DNA of 64,000 bases, from assembly GCF_029852145.1 (NCBI RefSeq), contig NC_079969.1:13557465-13621464 (forward strand). Reading direction: 5' to 3'. A program made the position numbers and the translations under genes. Origin of the DNA: Microplitis mediator (taxonomy: Eukaryota; Arthropoda; Insecta; Hymenoptera; Braconidae). The notes under the pieces are model-generated. The model was not told the DNA's origin, made no database searches, and saw only the letters and a program-made list of their open reading frames with translations. Position 1 is the stretch's first letter, and the number at the start of each line of letters is the position of its first letter. This document shows positions 46,199 to 55,260 of this stretch, in pieces.

Positions 46199-46750
46199 AT
46201 GGCCGGGTTTGAAATAATACAGTACGGTGACGGAACTCGTGATTATAACGGCATAAGTCAAGTTTACATAGGCTCGCCAAATCAAAGAGGCCATGGTATC
46301 GGTAGCTTCCTTGGCGGCTTGTTTAGACGTGTATTACCGTTTTTAAAAAGCGGTGCAAAAGCTCTTGGCAAGGAAGCTTTAAAATCAGGTATAAATATTG
46401 CTACAGATGTTTTGGATCACAACGTACCAGTCAAAGAGGCATTAAGTGCCAGAGCACGTGAATCAGGTAATAATTTAAAACGAAAAGCTCAGCAAAAAAT
46501 CGACAGTCTTATGAGCGGTTCAGGCTACGTTCCTGGTCAGTTGGCTATTGCTAGTGGTATGAATAACACCATTGGTTTAGCAGGAAGGCATTCTAATAAG
46601 AGAATACGAGTGATAAAAAAAGCCGTTCGGAAAAAAAATAAACGTAAAACAATCAAAAAGAAAAATAATAAGAAAAATAATAAGAAAAATAACAAGAAAG
46701 TAAATAAGAAAAAGAAAAAGCTACGTACAGTGAATGATATTTTTTCTTAA
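46199..46750 (+). CDS. pVI-like basic virion protein with adenain-type cleavage motif
   Basis: 183 residues, intact. Gly-rich N-terminal part (residues 20-40, HGIGSFLGG), an amphipathic helix (LFRRVLPFLKSGAKALGKEA), a helical middle, then LMSGSGY at 104-110, and a very Lys/Asn-rich C-terminus (about 130-175). LMSGSG fits the adenovirus protease consensus (M/I/L)-x-G-x-G, with the cut expected before G109. An adenain-like protease is encoded 2 kb downstream. Layout and cleavage site resemble adenovirus protein VI and core precursors: a membrane-active helix plus a DNA-binding tail. The function is inferred by analogy. Confidence 0.7.
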   Translation: MAGFEIIQYGDGTRDYNGISQVYIGSPNQRGHGIGSFLGGLFRRVLPFLKSGAKALGKEALKSGINIATDVLDHNVPVKEALSARARESGNNLKRKAQQKIDSLMSGSGYVPGQLAIASGMNNTIGLAGRHSNKRIRVIKKAVRKKNKRKTIKKKNNKKNNKKNNKKVNKKKKKLRTVNDIFS

Positions 46751-46765
46751 AATATTATTTCCAAA

Positions 46766-48127
46766 ATGTCGTTTTTACACGTGCACTCTTGTGAATGTGC
46801 TAAAACAGAGCTTGAATTATTCTCATTGCCTCCTACTCAAACAACAATCGAAAGCTCACAATGGGTCCTTTATAAACCAATTTCATCGTTGACTGATAAC
46901 TCACCTATAGAATTCGTCGTACAAGGGCAAGGTGATGAATATATTGATCTTGCTCATACTATGATAAGTTTGCGAGTAAGTATTACACGTAAAACTCCTG
47001 TCGCTGCTAGTGCTACGCCGCCTAAAGTAGGCCCTATCAACAATTTCATGCATTCAATATTAAATCAAGTAGACGTGTTGTTTAACCAGAAGCCCGTATC
47101 AACGCCCAATAATTTATATGCCTATAGAGCGTATATAGAAACCCTACTAAACTATGGCTTGGATGCTAAAAAATCACACTTAAGTACAGTTGGATGGTGT
47201 TGTGATACTCCAGGTAAAATGGATAGTGTTGATGATGATAATCTAGGATTGGAGAAACGTGGTGATTTATTAACATGTGAAAAATCAGTCGATTTTATAG
47301 GACATTTACATTGTGACATTTTTAATCAAGAAAGATTTCTTATAAATGGTGTAGAAATGCGTTTACGTCTCACACGTGCACGTGAAGCTTTTTGTCTCAT
47401 GGACGCATCGCCTAACGGTTGTAATTTCGTTATTACTGAAGCTAGTTTAATAGTAAGAAGAGCTAAAATATCACCTGGTATTCTGTTAGCACATGCACGC
47501 ATGCTGGCAAAAACTACAGTGAAATATCCGTTAACACGCGTCGAAGTAAAAGCTGTATCGATACCTGCAGGTGTGCATGGTGAAACTATTGACAACGTTA
47601 TTTTAGGTCAGATTCCTAGAGGTTTAATCATAGGGTTTGTTGATAATAAAGCCATTAACGGCGATCGTACAATGAATCCCTTCAATTTTCAACATTTTGG
47701 TATAAACTATTTATCGCTATATGTAGACGGCCGGCAAGTTCCGTCAAAACCATTACAACCTGATTTTTCAAACAGTAAGCTGTATGTAGATGCTTATCAC
47801 ACATTATTTTCGGGTACAGGAATTCATTTTTTAAATGAAGGAAATACAATAGATCGATTCGATTATCCTAATGGCTTTTGTTTATACACTTTCGACCTAA
47901 CACCTGATTTATCAGCTAATAGTAACAGTCATTGGAATCTGATTCGTCATGGTACTGTACGCATAGAGGTTAGGTATGATAAAGGTTTAGAATCAACCGT
48001 AAACTGTATAGTGTATGCTGAATATGAGTGTATTAGAAATAGACGCTTCCAGGCAAGTTACTATAGATTTTGCCGGCTAAGCACAATAAAATATTTAGTT
48101 GAAATGAAAAATAAAATACTTCAGTAA
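46766..48127 (+). pseudogene. major capsid protein of the Polinton, C-terminus frameshifted
   Basis: 453 residues as read. The family is the double-jelly-roll major capsid protein. Typical stretches are visible: IEFVVQGQGDEYIDL near residue 50, NNFMHSILNQVDVLFNQ near 92-108, LYAYRAYIETLL, VEMRLRLTRAREAFCLM, PLTRVEVKAVSIPAG, and SLYVDGRQVPSKPLQPDF. The last ~25 residues depart from the family. In a neighbouring frame the usual ending (VLEID.SRQV pattern) runs to a TAA at 48078-48080, so a one- or two-base indel lies near 48020-48030. The lesion spares both jelly rolls. Sixteen bp after the pVI-like gene. Confidence 0.85.
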
Positions 48128-48157
48128 CTGTGAAGCTGTCTTATAGTGAAGAGCATT

Positions 48158-48865
48158 ATGGCTCTTGTAATATATATTCAAGGTTTTATTAACAACGCAC
48201 GAGAATTTTTATCTAAAGAAATCGGTGTTACTTCTCTAACTAATGGTGATAGGACACACTGGATTTTAGCTCCTGAATTTTCATTTTCGCTATTGTCAGA
48301 AGAACGGCAGGTTGAAAATAATGATTTAACAAGAAATCATGGTCTTGAATGGTATGACGGTAAAGCAATGATAAAATACGTACACATACAGCTCCGCTTT
48401 TTTTGTCAATGTGCTATGAAAATTTTTACAAAAGGAAAACTGCAAAAAACATACTTAGAGGGCCTACTTTGTCGTCCTGTCATAAATATAGAAGATTTAC
48501 CAAACAGCCCTCCAGTAGCAGCCTTACACCGCCCACGGTTAACTTGTGCTCTACACAGTGTATTAGAGGCTAGACGAAATAGAAGTTTAGCATATAACCA
48601 GTGTGCTTTATCGTGTGCAGATTTAATAAAACAGTGGTTAAATAGACAGGCGCGTAAGCAAGATTCTTCAATACCTACTCATCATACAGCTGAGGCTGCT
48701 AAAAACAACGATAGTACAATAACTTGTCCTTGGAAGTGTCAGGCGTGTAATGAACACGGTGCAAATATTGAGAGCTATACAGTTTATACCATACCACACG
48801 ATTGGAGTATATCCAGCGGACAGAATCCCGAAAATTTGGACGAGGCCGACAGCCTTTGTTGTTAA
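48158..48865 (+). CDS. Polinton 'IQGF' protein B, 235 residues, paralogue of 41218-41739
   Basis: I start at ATG 48158 (MALVIYIQGFINN); the frame is open a little further left but without ATG. It shares the order IQGF, LSKEI, H(W)I...F.F near residue 45, HGLEWYDG, K..YLEGLL..PVINIEDLP and CALHSVLEA with the gene at 41218, at a modest identity, so an old duplication. It is longer by a C-terminal Cys-rich tail (CPWKCQACNEHG), a zinc-knuckle-like pattern. Its last 116 bp overlap the protease start in another frame. Function unknown. Confidence 0.65.
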   Translation: MALVIYIQGFINNAREFLSKEIGVTSLTNGDRTHWILAPEFSFSLLSEERQVENNDLTRNHGLEWYDGKAMIKYVHIQLRFFCQCAMKIFTKGKLQKTYLEGLLCRPVINIEDLPNSPPVAALHRPRLTCALHSVLEARRNRSLAYNQCALSCADLIKQWLNRQARKQDSSIPTHHTAEAAKNNDSTITCPWKCQACNEHGANIESYTVYTIPHDWSISSGQNPENLDEADSLCC

Positions 48866-49265
48866 TACAGATGGCCACAATAAGCCAGGACAGCACTGGG
48901 TTGCCATGTACATTGATAGACATGGAAATGGATGGTACTTTGACAGCTATGGATTACCACCACTCATTCCTCAGCACCTTAAACGCCTCAAACACAATTG
49001 CCGATGGTTCAAATATAACGACAAGCAGTTGCACCAGGAAAATTCTCAAGTATGCGGTCAATATTGTATCATGTTTTTGCATTTTATGTCTACTGATCCT
49101 TCAATTGACAGGTTTATATCTATCTTTGACGAACGATGTGACAGAAATGATGAAATTGTAAACGAATATTATAAATCATTTATGAATTTAAATCGAAACA
49201 AATACTGTTATAATTTTGTACCCCGTGGCATAGCTGTTAATAATAATATTCAATCATGTATTTAG
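48750..49265 (+). CDS. adenain-like cysteine protease of the Polinton
   Basis: Processes capsid precursors in related viruses. 171 residues, close to the length of adenovirus-type proteases, uninterrupted. Catalytic set visible: H49 (GQHWVAMY), D65 (WYFDSYG), an oxyanion Gln at about 96, and C102 (QVCGQYC). The N-terminal VYPADRIP and RPTAFVVNTD match the family in Polintons. ATG 48750 gives the expected N-terminus (MNTVQI...), although it overlaps the preceding gene by 116 bp. A substrate-like motif occurs in the protein at 46199-46750. The last core gene before the right end. Confidence 0.88.
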   Translation: MNTVQILRAIQFIPYHTIGVYPADRIPKIWTRPTAFVVNTDGHNKPGQHWVAMYIDRHGNGWYFDSYGLPPLIPQHLKRLKHNCRWFKYNDKQLHQENSQVCGQYCIMFLHFMSTDPSIDRFISIFDERCDRNDEIVNEYYKSFMNLNRNKYCYNFVPRGIAVNNNIQSCI

Positions 49266-49641
49266 ACATAAAGATAGCAATATAATATTTTAAATATTCT
49301 ATGTAATTTGGTAATCAATTATATAATAAAATAAAGACGTATCTATAATGTACCTATGTGTTTTGGTAATCTATATAATATAAAATACAATAATATAAAT
49401 AAAATAATATATATTGTCGTTTTTTCATGAACCCTTACTCATTTATTTAAGTTATTTAAGTTATTTATAGTATTTTAATTATTTCTATTAATATTATTTA
49501 ACGGTAAGGTAAGTGAGACGTACATATGTTAGCATCTAATACTACGCCACGTAAGCATATATATTTATATATAAATATATATGTATATATATATATATAT
49601 ACATTCAGCTGTACTGTCCGCAACGACAGGCGGCCTCGAGG
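49266..49641. other. non-coding right end of the Polinton
   Basis: AT-rich, with AATAAA-type signals at 49328-49335 and nearby that could serve the protease transcript, and a (TA)n tract at 49560-49603, mirrored by one at 30766-30795 near the left end. Confidence 0.5.
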
Positions 49642-49711
49642 GTGTCCCCACCACGCTCTGCGCTCTACCACCACTTTGTGGTGGGGGGCGCTATAGTTGC
49701 ACCATACTACT
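49642..49711 (-). repeat. right terminal inverted repeat of the Polinton
   Basis: Inverse of 30661-30730 with one difference, ending CCATACTACT. Followed by the target duplication CATTAG (49712-49717). Confidence 0.95.
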
Positions 49712-49790
49712 CATTAGGTCAAAATTTCTACAGAATTGCTTATTGGCAGACAGTCAGCCTTCCTTTGTGACGCGTATTATCAGCATTAAG
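49712..49790 (+). pseudogene. second part of the interrupted exon, with splice donor
   Basis: Starts with the right target copy CATTAG. From 49718 the frame of 30527-30660 continues (SKFLQNCLLADSQPSF...) with no stop up to 49790, where AAG meets GTAAGT, the consensus donor. This supports a real exon disrupted by the Polinton. Downstream exons were not recognised. Confidence 0.55.
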
Positions 49791-50020
49791 GTAAGTGACC
49801 CCTCTATCGGCTAGGCCCTCTTTATCGGCCACTTAGTCGAAAAATCGATATATTTTCATTATAAGTACGTATTCATGCATAAATAGTTTAAAAAAAAAAG
49901 TAAAATTAATCTAGTTTAGATTCAACACACTCTGATTATTGTAAAAATTCATTTTATAATTAAAAAAAAATAGTAGTGCATCAGATGGGATTTCTGGTGA
50001 TTTCTTATTAGGTTGTTTAA

Positions 50021-50478
50021 CCCGTCAGCACTCACGTTATGAGCATTTTGCTCACGCTCGATTTAAAACAATGATAACTTTTTTTTTTCAAATGGAAAGG
50101 GTCGGTGAAATTTTTTCTACCTTCGAGTAATTTTATCTATTTTCAAATTATGAACTTTTGAAATGCCTTAATATTGTACATAATTTATAAAAAAATATTT
50201 TTTTCATGCGCGTCGGAAATTGTGAGCATTCTTCTCATCACGGGATTATAGGTGTAACAAAAAAAAATTTACTTTCGGTAACGTTCGGGCCAGTTCGTGT
50301 GCCTTCGTAAGTGAATAGCTGATCGGCCGCACTCGGTATACTTTGTAACTTTTAAACTTATCCTCTGTTACGAGTGCGCCAACGCGCGCGAGATGTTAGA
50401 CGCATGCGCATAGAGCGTGAGCAAATCTCTCATCATGAGAGTAAAGATTACCGGAAAGTCCACGTGAGTGCTGACAGG
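50021..50478. mobile_element. piggyBac-type MITE, 458 bp, TTAA duplication
   Basis: Ends CCCGTCAGCACTCACGT and ACGTGAGTGCTGACAGG are inverted repeats (one mismatch). TTAA flanks both sides (50017-50020 and 50479-50482). TTAA duplication and ends starting CC(C/T) are the piggyBac superfamily signature. A subterminal repeat TGAGCATTNTNCTCA recurs inside. No coding. Confidence 0.85.
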
Positions 50479-50569
50479 TTAAGGTTTCTTGTTTTTTCTA
50501 TAACCTATTACTAATTAACTAATTAATTAACTAATCCATCAATCACATTAAAAGTTATCCAAAAAAAAC

Positions 50570-50945
50570 ATTATTGAAAAAATTTTATTTATGGAATATC
50601 TCTGAACGAGCCCTACCGATCAAGCTCAATTTTCTTACAGCTTCAATATATTGACAAGGCGCGTCGAATAACACCTTAAAGTTCAAAATCGGTTTATCCG
50701 TTCAAAGGATACAGGTATTTACATACGTACATACGTACGTACGTACATACATACATACATACATACATACATACATACATACATACATACATACACTCGG
50801 ACATCATCGTGAAATTAGTCAGAATAGCTTCCTAGGACCTCAAAATGTCAAAATCTGATGAAAATTCGATTTTCGTAAATCGGACCGAAACCAATAACTT
50901 CCCGAATTTTTGAAAATTTACACTTTTCTTAGTGGGAAGTTAAAA
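50570..50945 (-). repeat. copy of the AACTTCCC dispersed repeat with (ACAT)n tract
   Basis: Inverse of 28034-28250 in layout: AACGAGCCCTACCGATCAAGC start, a (ACAT/ACGT)n tract at 50718-50793, then GAATAGCTTCCTAGGACCT, GATGAAAATTCGATTTTCG, CAATAACTTCCC and GTGGGAAGTTAA. Shows that the microsatellite position is part of the repeat. Confidence 0.6.
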
Positions 50946-51440
50946 AATCTTCCGCTGTCTCCCAACGGCTGGCAGTCGACTGACTGTCAGTCACTTGAAA
51001 AAAAATACAAATTTTATTTTATTTTTTGAGCGACTGGATTAAAAAAAAAATCCTTCGCTTTTTGCCAACTTCTAGCAGTCGACTCACTGTCAGTCAGTTG
51101 ATGACATAAAATAAAAATTTCATTTGATTTTTTAGCAATTGGATTTTAAAAGAGAAAATCCTCAGTTGTCCTCCCAACGGCTGTCAGTTGATTGACTGTC
51201 AGTCAGTTGATGAAAAAAAATAAGAATTTTGTTTCATTTTTTGAGTGATTAGATAAAAAAAAATTAGTCGTCCTCCCAACGGCTGGCATTCGACTGACTG
51301 TCAGCCAATAGATAAGAAAAATAAAAAGTTCATTTCCATTTTTCCGGAATTTAAATAAAAATTTTCTGCTGACCTCCCATTAGTTGACAGTCGACTATCT
51401 GTCAGGCAGCTGATACAAAAAGAAACATTTTTTCTGTGCG
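50945..51440 (+). repeat. minisatellite with CAGTCGACTG-type core, five units
   Basis: Units start near 50950, 51051, 51160, 51268 and 51366 (100-108 bp). Each has CTCCCAACGGCTG.CAGTCGACTGACTGTCAG or a variant, then CAGTTGATGA.AAAAATAA, TTCATTT and GCGACTGGATT. The longest array of this family in the window. Confidence 0.85.
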
Positions 51441-51739
51441 ACTGTATTTTTATGAAGAATAAAAACATAAACAAATGTATGTATCATTCATGTGCATCAC
51501 GCGTTGTGAGAGCTGCTGAACGTCAGCCGAGCGCTCACGCTGTTAATGCTTTCTTCCGACTGTTCATCCCACTCTACTTGTTTGCGCTAATGCTTCATTC
51601 TGATTGGCTATCTTGTTCAATTAATAACAATTTACCTGTTCATCAGGTGAAAAAATCGTAGAGGATTTTGGAACACCCTGTATGTTTATCGAATCAAACT
51701 TTCGAATTTTGTTTTGCTTATAACAAGTTTTCACCGGAG

Positions 51740-52480
51740 ATCTGTTGGATTTCTGATATCCGTTATATTAAGTCCGCTACGTATTTGGAGTAAGTTTCGA
51801 TTCGGGAAAAGTCTGGAAATTGGGTGGGCATACGTGCCTTCCTCCCATATATTATTTCATATGGTGAGAATTTATTTGTACTGTGGACTGTAGTATCATA
51901 ATTGAACATTTCTAATGCCACATAGCGATCCCAATTATGATATTTATCAACGAATATCCGCAGGAAGTCTACTAAAGGTTGATGACTTCTCTCTAACGAC
52001 CTATTTGCCTGCGGATAATATCCTGATGTGGTTAGTCTTTAGATTTTCAAAACTTTGGCGAGTTGTTGGATCAACTTGCTAGTAAACGAAGTCCCCTTGT
52101 CGGATAAGATTACTCTCAGACACCCAAAAATTGCGATGTAATTATCAATTAGGGCTTCTGCTACTGTGGAAGCTCTTATATCTGGTATTGGTACTGCAGC
52201 AGCTGATTTTGAGAAATTATCCTAGATGGTCAGGATATGGACGTTGCCATTGGGAGTCATGGGTAAAGGTCCCACTGTGTCTATGGATATTTTTTCGAAA
52301 GGTTTAAATGGAGTATCGGTGATCATCATCGGTTGTTTTGTTTTTATACGAGTGAGTTTGTTTTGTTGGCATATTTCACATGCACGGATGAAATGGTAGA
52401 TTTTCTCTTTCATTCCAGGCCAGTTAAATTTTTCTTCGAATGCGCCAGTATTTTTTAACTACTCCTTTATGACCTCCAAC
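51740..52480 (-). pseudogene. Ty3/gypsy integrase
   Basis: From right to left: zinc-binding part (H...C..C, in FIRACEICQQNK), then the core with D in ISIDTVGPL, D in ILSDKGTSF and E in NRSLERSHQ, then the usual NW...L..FNYDTTVH.T....P and YEIIYGRKAR. All three catalytic acids remain. In-frame stops occur at about 52222 and 52037. The C-terminal part fades near 51740. Would have inserted the retrotransposon cDNA; not functional now. Confidence 0.85.
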
Positions 52481-52608
52481 TAGGCTGCAATGTGCTTCTT
52501 TGATAATTTCGTCCCATTTATCTTCTGTTGGAACTTCAATGTTGCCTTCGCAGAGAGTTATTGTAACTGGACAGTCGCTTTATTCTTTCATAAGATAATG
52601 TTTGATGT

Positions 52609-53843
52609 TCAAGTCGTCAAATTCAAAATTAGTTTTTCAATTTTGTCAAAATGGCGATTTTTTATGAATACGGTGAAAATAAAACCTTTGCCTAATTTAA
52701 TGACCAATACGTCACCCAAGGCGAGTTTTGCTGTTTTTAGATCTTCATTGTTAATAAAGCTTAAATCTCTTAGTAACTTAGAAACAGGTTTTAGTATTTC
52801 ACAATCTACCGCCAAGAAATGCACCATGTGATCGCGCACATAAGTTCTTCTGTCTTGGCTTTCCTTGATTTTGACCAAAATTTCCGAGGTTTTTGGTGGT
52901 CTCTCAGATTCGGAGTCTGAGGTCGTTGATATAATTGGTGTTGAATGTTCCAAGTTGTTGAATTCCTCAGCTATTTTATGTGACGGATGATCTGTGAAAT
53001 TTTCAGATCTTGAATATATTATCGGAGTCTTCGGTGGATTTCTTTCTTCTAGGACGTCGGCAAGTTTGTCAATATCTGCTGGGATTTCATCGTCGTTGTT
53101 TAAACCATTTTCTTGATTATTATCGTTTTAACCTGCAATCTCAGTTGCTTCTTCCAGTTGTTGGCTTTCTGACTGTTTTTCTGACGAAGGATTTCTTGAT
53201 TTTCTTGATTTAGAATCATCCGAATTTCCATCTAGCGATTTCTGGATTTCCGTGTTTTCAGATAATGTGGTTTCTTGATTATCAGCTTCGTTAATGAAAT
53301 TTTCTGTTCGTCTCGATATCTCTATATGTGCCATGCTTGATGAGGCTGTTGGATTGTCTTTAACATTCAAAGTTTCACATGTGGACGGTCTTTGTATAAT
53401 GATAGACTGTCTATTTTCTTCCTCTCTTTCATCTCTCCAATAAGCAGTGTTTGTCGAGTCATCGTGTTCGAGATTCTGGAAAATCTTTTGGGCAGGTCTA
53501 AGTAATGTTCTCTTCCATATGGGAGTGGAAGGATTTGATCCTAAGGTCAAGTATTTCTTTTGGATTTCGGCAATCCGAGACCTTTCAATTGGAATTGTTG
53601 AAGTTTTTTTTTATTTCGAGACTGATCCATTTCTGTATCAGAGATACTGGCTTCGCTTGTATCGTCATCATCTGAATTATTATTGTCACGCAGTAATTCT
53701 TCTTCTTCTTCTTCTTCTTCTTCTCCTTCCTCGTTGTCAGACTCTTCCGTATCTTCCAAGGATGATTCTTGTTCGTATTCATGCGGAAGAAGACTGGTAT
53801 GAAGAATTTCTTGGACTTCTCTAGCTACTTCTGGACTTGCCAC
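52609..53843 (-). pseudogene. long acidic linker between RNase H and integrase
   Basis: Three open pieces: 53843-53547, 53550-53128 and 52953-52609; the last two are in phase with RT and integrase, the first in another frame. The first has a run of Glu and Asp (EEGEEEEEEEEE). The second is Ser/Glu/Asn-rich with many charged residues. The last looks folded: VRDHMVHFLAVDCEI, then LKTAKLALGDVLVIKLG and KNRHFDKIE. Most Ty3/gypsy elements have RNase H followed closely by the integrase zinc finger; here about 1.6 kb intervene. Function unknown; possibly an extra domain of this lineage. Confidence 0.55.
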
Positions 53844-54249
53844 GGGAAGTGGATTACGATAATCTTCTGGCCGTGCTGGGTGATTATTTTGATCTTCTTT
53901 TCTTGTAACAATTTTATTTGCTAAGAATTCCTCGAATCACTCAGTAGCTCTCTGCAATTTTTCATGAATCTTTTTACGATGAATTTGCGTTTGGGGATTT
54001 TCTTCGTCCAGTGTTACTGAAATTTTTCTCTCTTTCTAACAGTAAATATTCTTCGTTCATTAACCGAGCTGCCTCTTTTTCTTCTTCATCGACTTCATAA
54101 TTTCATTTTCTTTCTCTAGTGCTGATTCTATTGGAGCTGGTGGATTTTCTAGGAATACGTTGTCGTCCCCAATGACCCCGACTTCTGGGGTATCTTCCGA
54201 GTTATCATTTTCTATTGTGCTTATTTCACAATAATCTACACGTTTTCGT

Positions 54250-55194
54250 TTATTTATAACGTCTTCGGCTTTTCTTTGTCAATCGGGAGGCGATTGTATC
54301 TCTAGGTTGAGGCGCACTATTATATTGTGGTTTATTTTTACTTCCTGGTTTTCTACCTCTTTTCACCGCTATGATGGCTTTTTCATATGGAAAAGACGTT
54401 CTTCTGATCGGTAGTACTATTGTTTCTGTGACAGATTGTTCCCTCGTAATTAGTTTTTCCGTTGGTCGCCCTTCGGGGTTGTATGACAGTCCTTCTGCAT
54501 ATTGTTCAAAGACTCTGTGTCGTACAACAGCTGTGAATTTATACTCACTTAATTTTGATCTCCATTGAATTTGTCTCTCTGTCACATTTTGACTTTCTCG
54601 TAACCAGGTTATACAAGAGCTACTGGTGTAAAGTGTAAAAGGTTTGCCATATAAATAGGGTCGAAACTGCTGTATTGCATATAGTACAGCTAAACATTCT
54701 TTTTCGACCTTTGTATACCTTGTTTCTGTTTCATGTAATACTCGTAATGTGCAAGAAACAATTTTTTCTGCCGTGTTGATTTCTTTGTTCATTTGGAATG
54801 GATTTTCTGGATCCTCGATTTCAACTTCTTGGCTTAAAATTCCAGAGATGCCAACCTCCGACGCATTTGTTGCTAAGATGAATGTTTTATTAAAACTTGG
54901 ATATGCGAGAGTTGAGTCTTTACATAAGGCATTTTTAATATTTTCGAATGCTGATTGAGATTCATCTATCCGTACGAATGGTTTCGTTTTCATGGTAAGG
55001 TCGGTAATCGGTTTTGCTCTTTCAGCAAAATTTTCAATGAATCTCCGATCGTAATTTGCTAACCCCATGAATTTCCTGACTTCTGTATAATTACGAGGAT
55101 TAGACGCATTTTGAAGTGATGATATTTTCTTAGGATCGGATTTTACTCCGTCCTTGGTGATGATATGACCTAGATATTCTTCCTCAGGGCACAA
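54250..55194 (-). pseudogene. Ty3/gypsy RNase H and RT connection
   Basis: EYLGHIITKDGVKSDPKKI and VRKFMGLANYDRRFI (RT thumb/connection) are followed by the RNase H domain: FILATNASEVGISGIL, TRYTKVEKECLAVLYAI, and YTSSSCITWL. Catalytic residues are changed: N where the first Asp stands, and SS where relatives have the D-H pair; the Glu in VEKECLA is kept. The C-terminal part is basic (AVKRGRKPGSKNK), like an AT-hook or nuclear-localisation stretch. In phase with the RT frame. Confidence 0.85.
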
Positions 55195-55260
55195 AAGCTT
55201 GCACTTTTCAGATCGGAGAGTGAGCCCTGCTTCTCTAAGGCGGTTAAATAATCTTTAAAC

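Larger units (their letters stand above)
30661..49711. mobile_element. Polinton/Maverick DNA transposon, 19,051 bp
   Basis: Both ends carry a 70-bp inverted repeat beginning AGTAGTATGG (one mismatch), and the element is flanked by CATTAG at 30655-30660 and 49712-49717. AG...CT ends, a 6-bp duplication and a size of 15-20 kb are the known Polinton signature. It encodes protein-primed PolB, packaging ATPase, retroviral-type integrase, adenain-like protease, and major and minor capsid proteins, plus unassigned proteins. Coding is mainly on the + strand between 37 and 49.3 kb, with two genes on the - strand near the left end. Several core genes are broken, so it is probably an immobile copy. Non-coding microsatellites and an assembly gap lie in the left half. 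Confidence 0.95.

Noticed and set aside
48668..48923. Reverse-strand frames opposite the protease
   Set aside because: Shadows of two well-supported + strand genes.
42574..49265. A bacterial or phage operon (contamination)
   Set aside because: The cluster lies between exact Polinton ends in AT-rich eukaryotic repeats, with introns and insect transposons around it.
49581..49814. A 77-residue protein spanning the right Polinton end
   Set aside because: It starts in a (TA)n tract and crosses the terminal repeat; only the part after 49717 is meaningful, as the interrupted exon.
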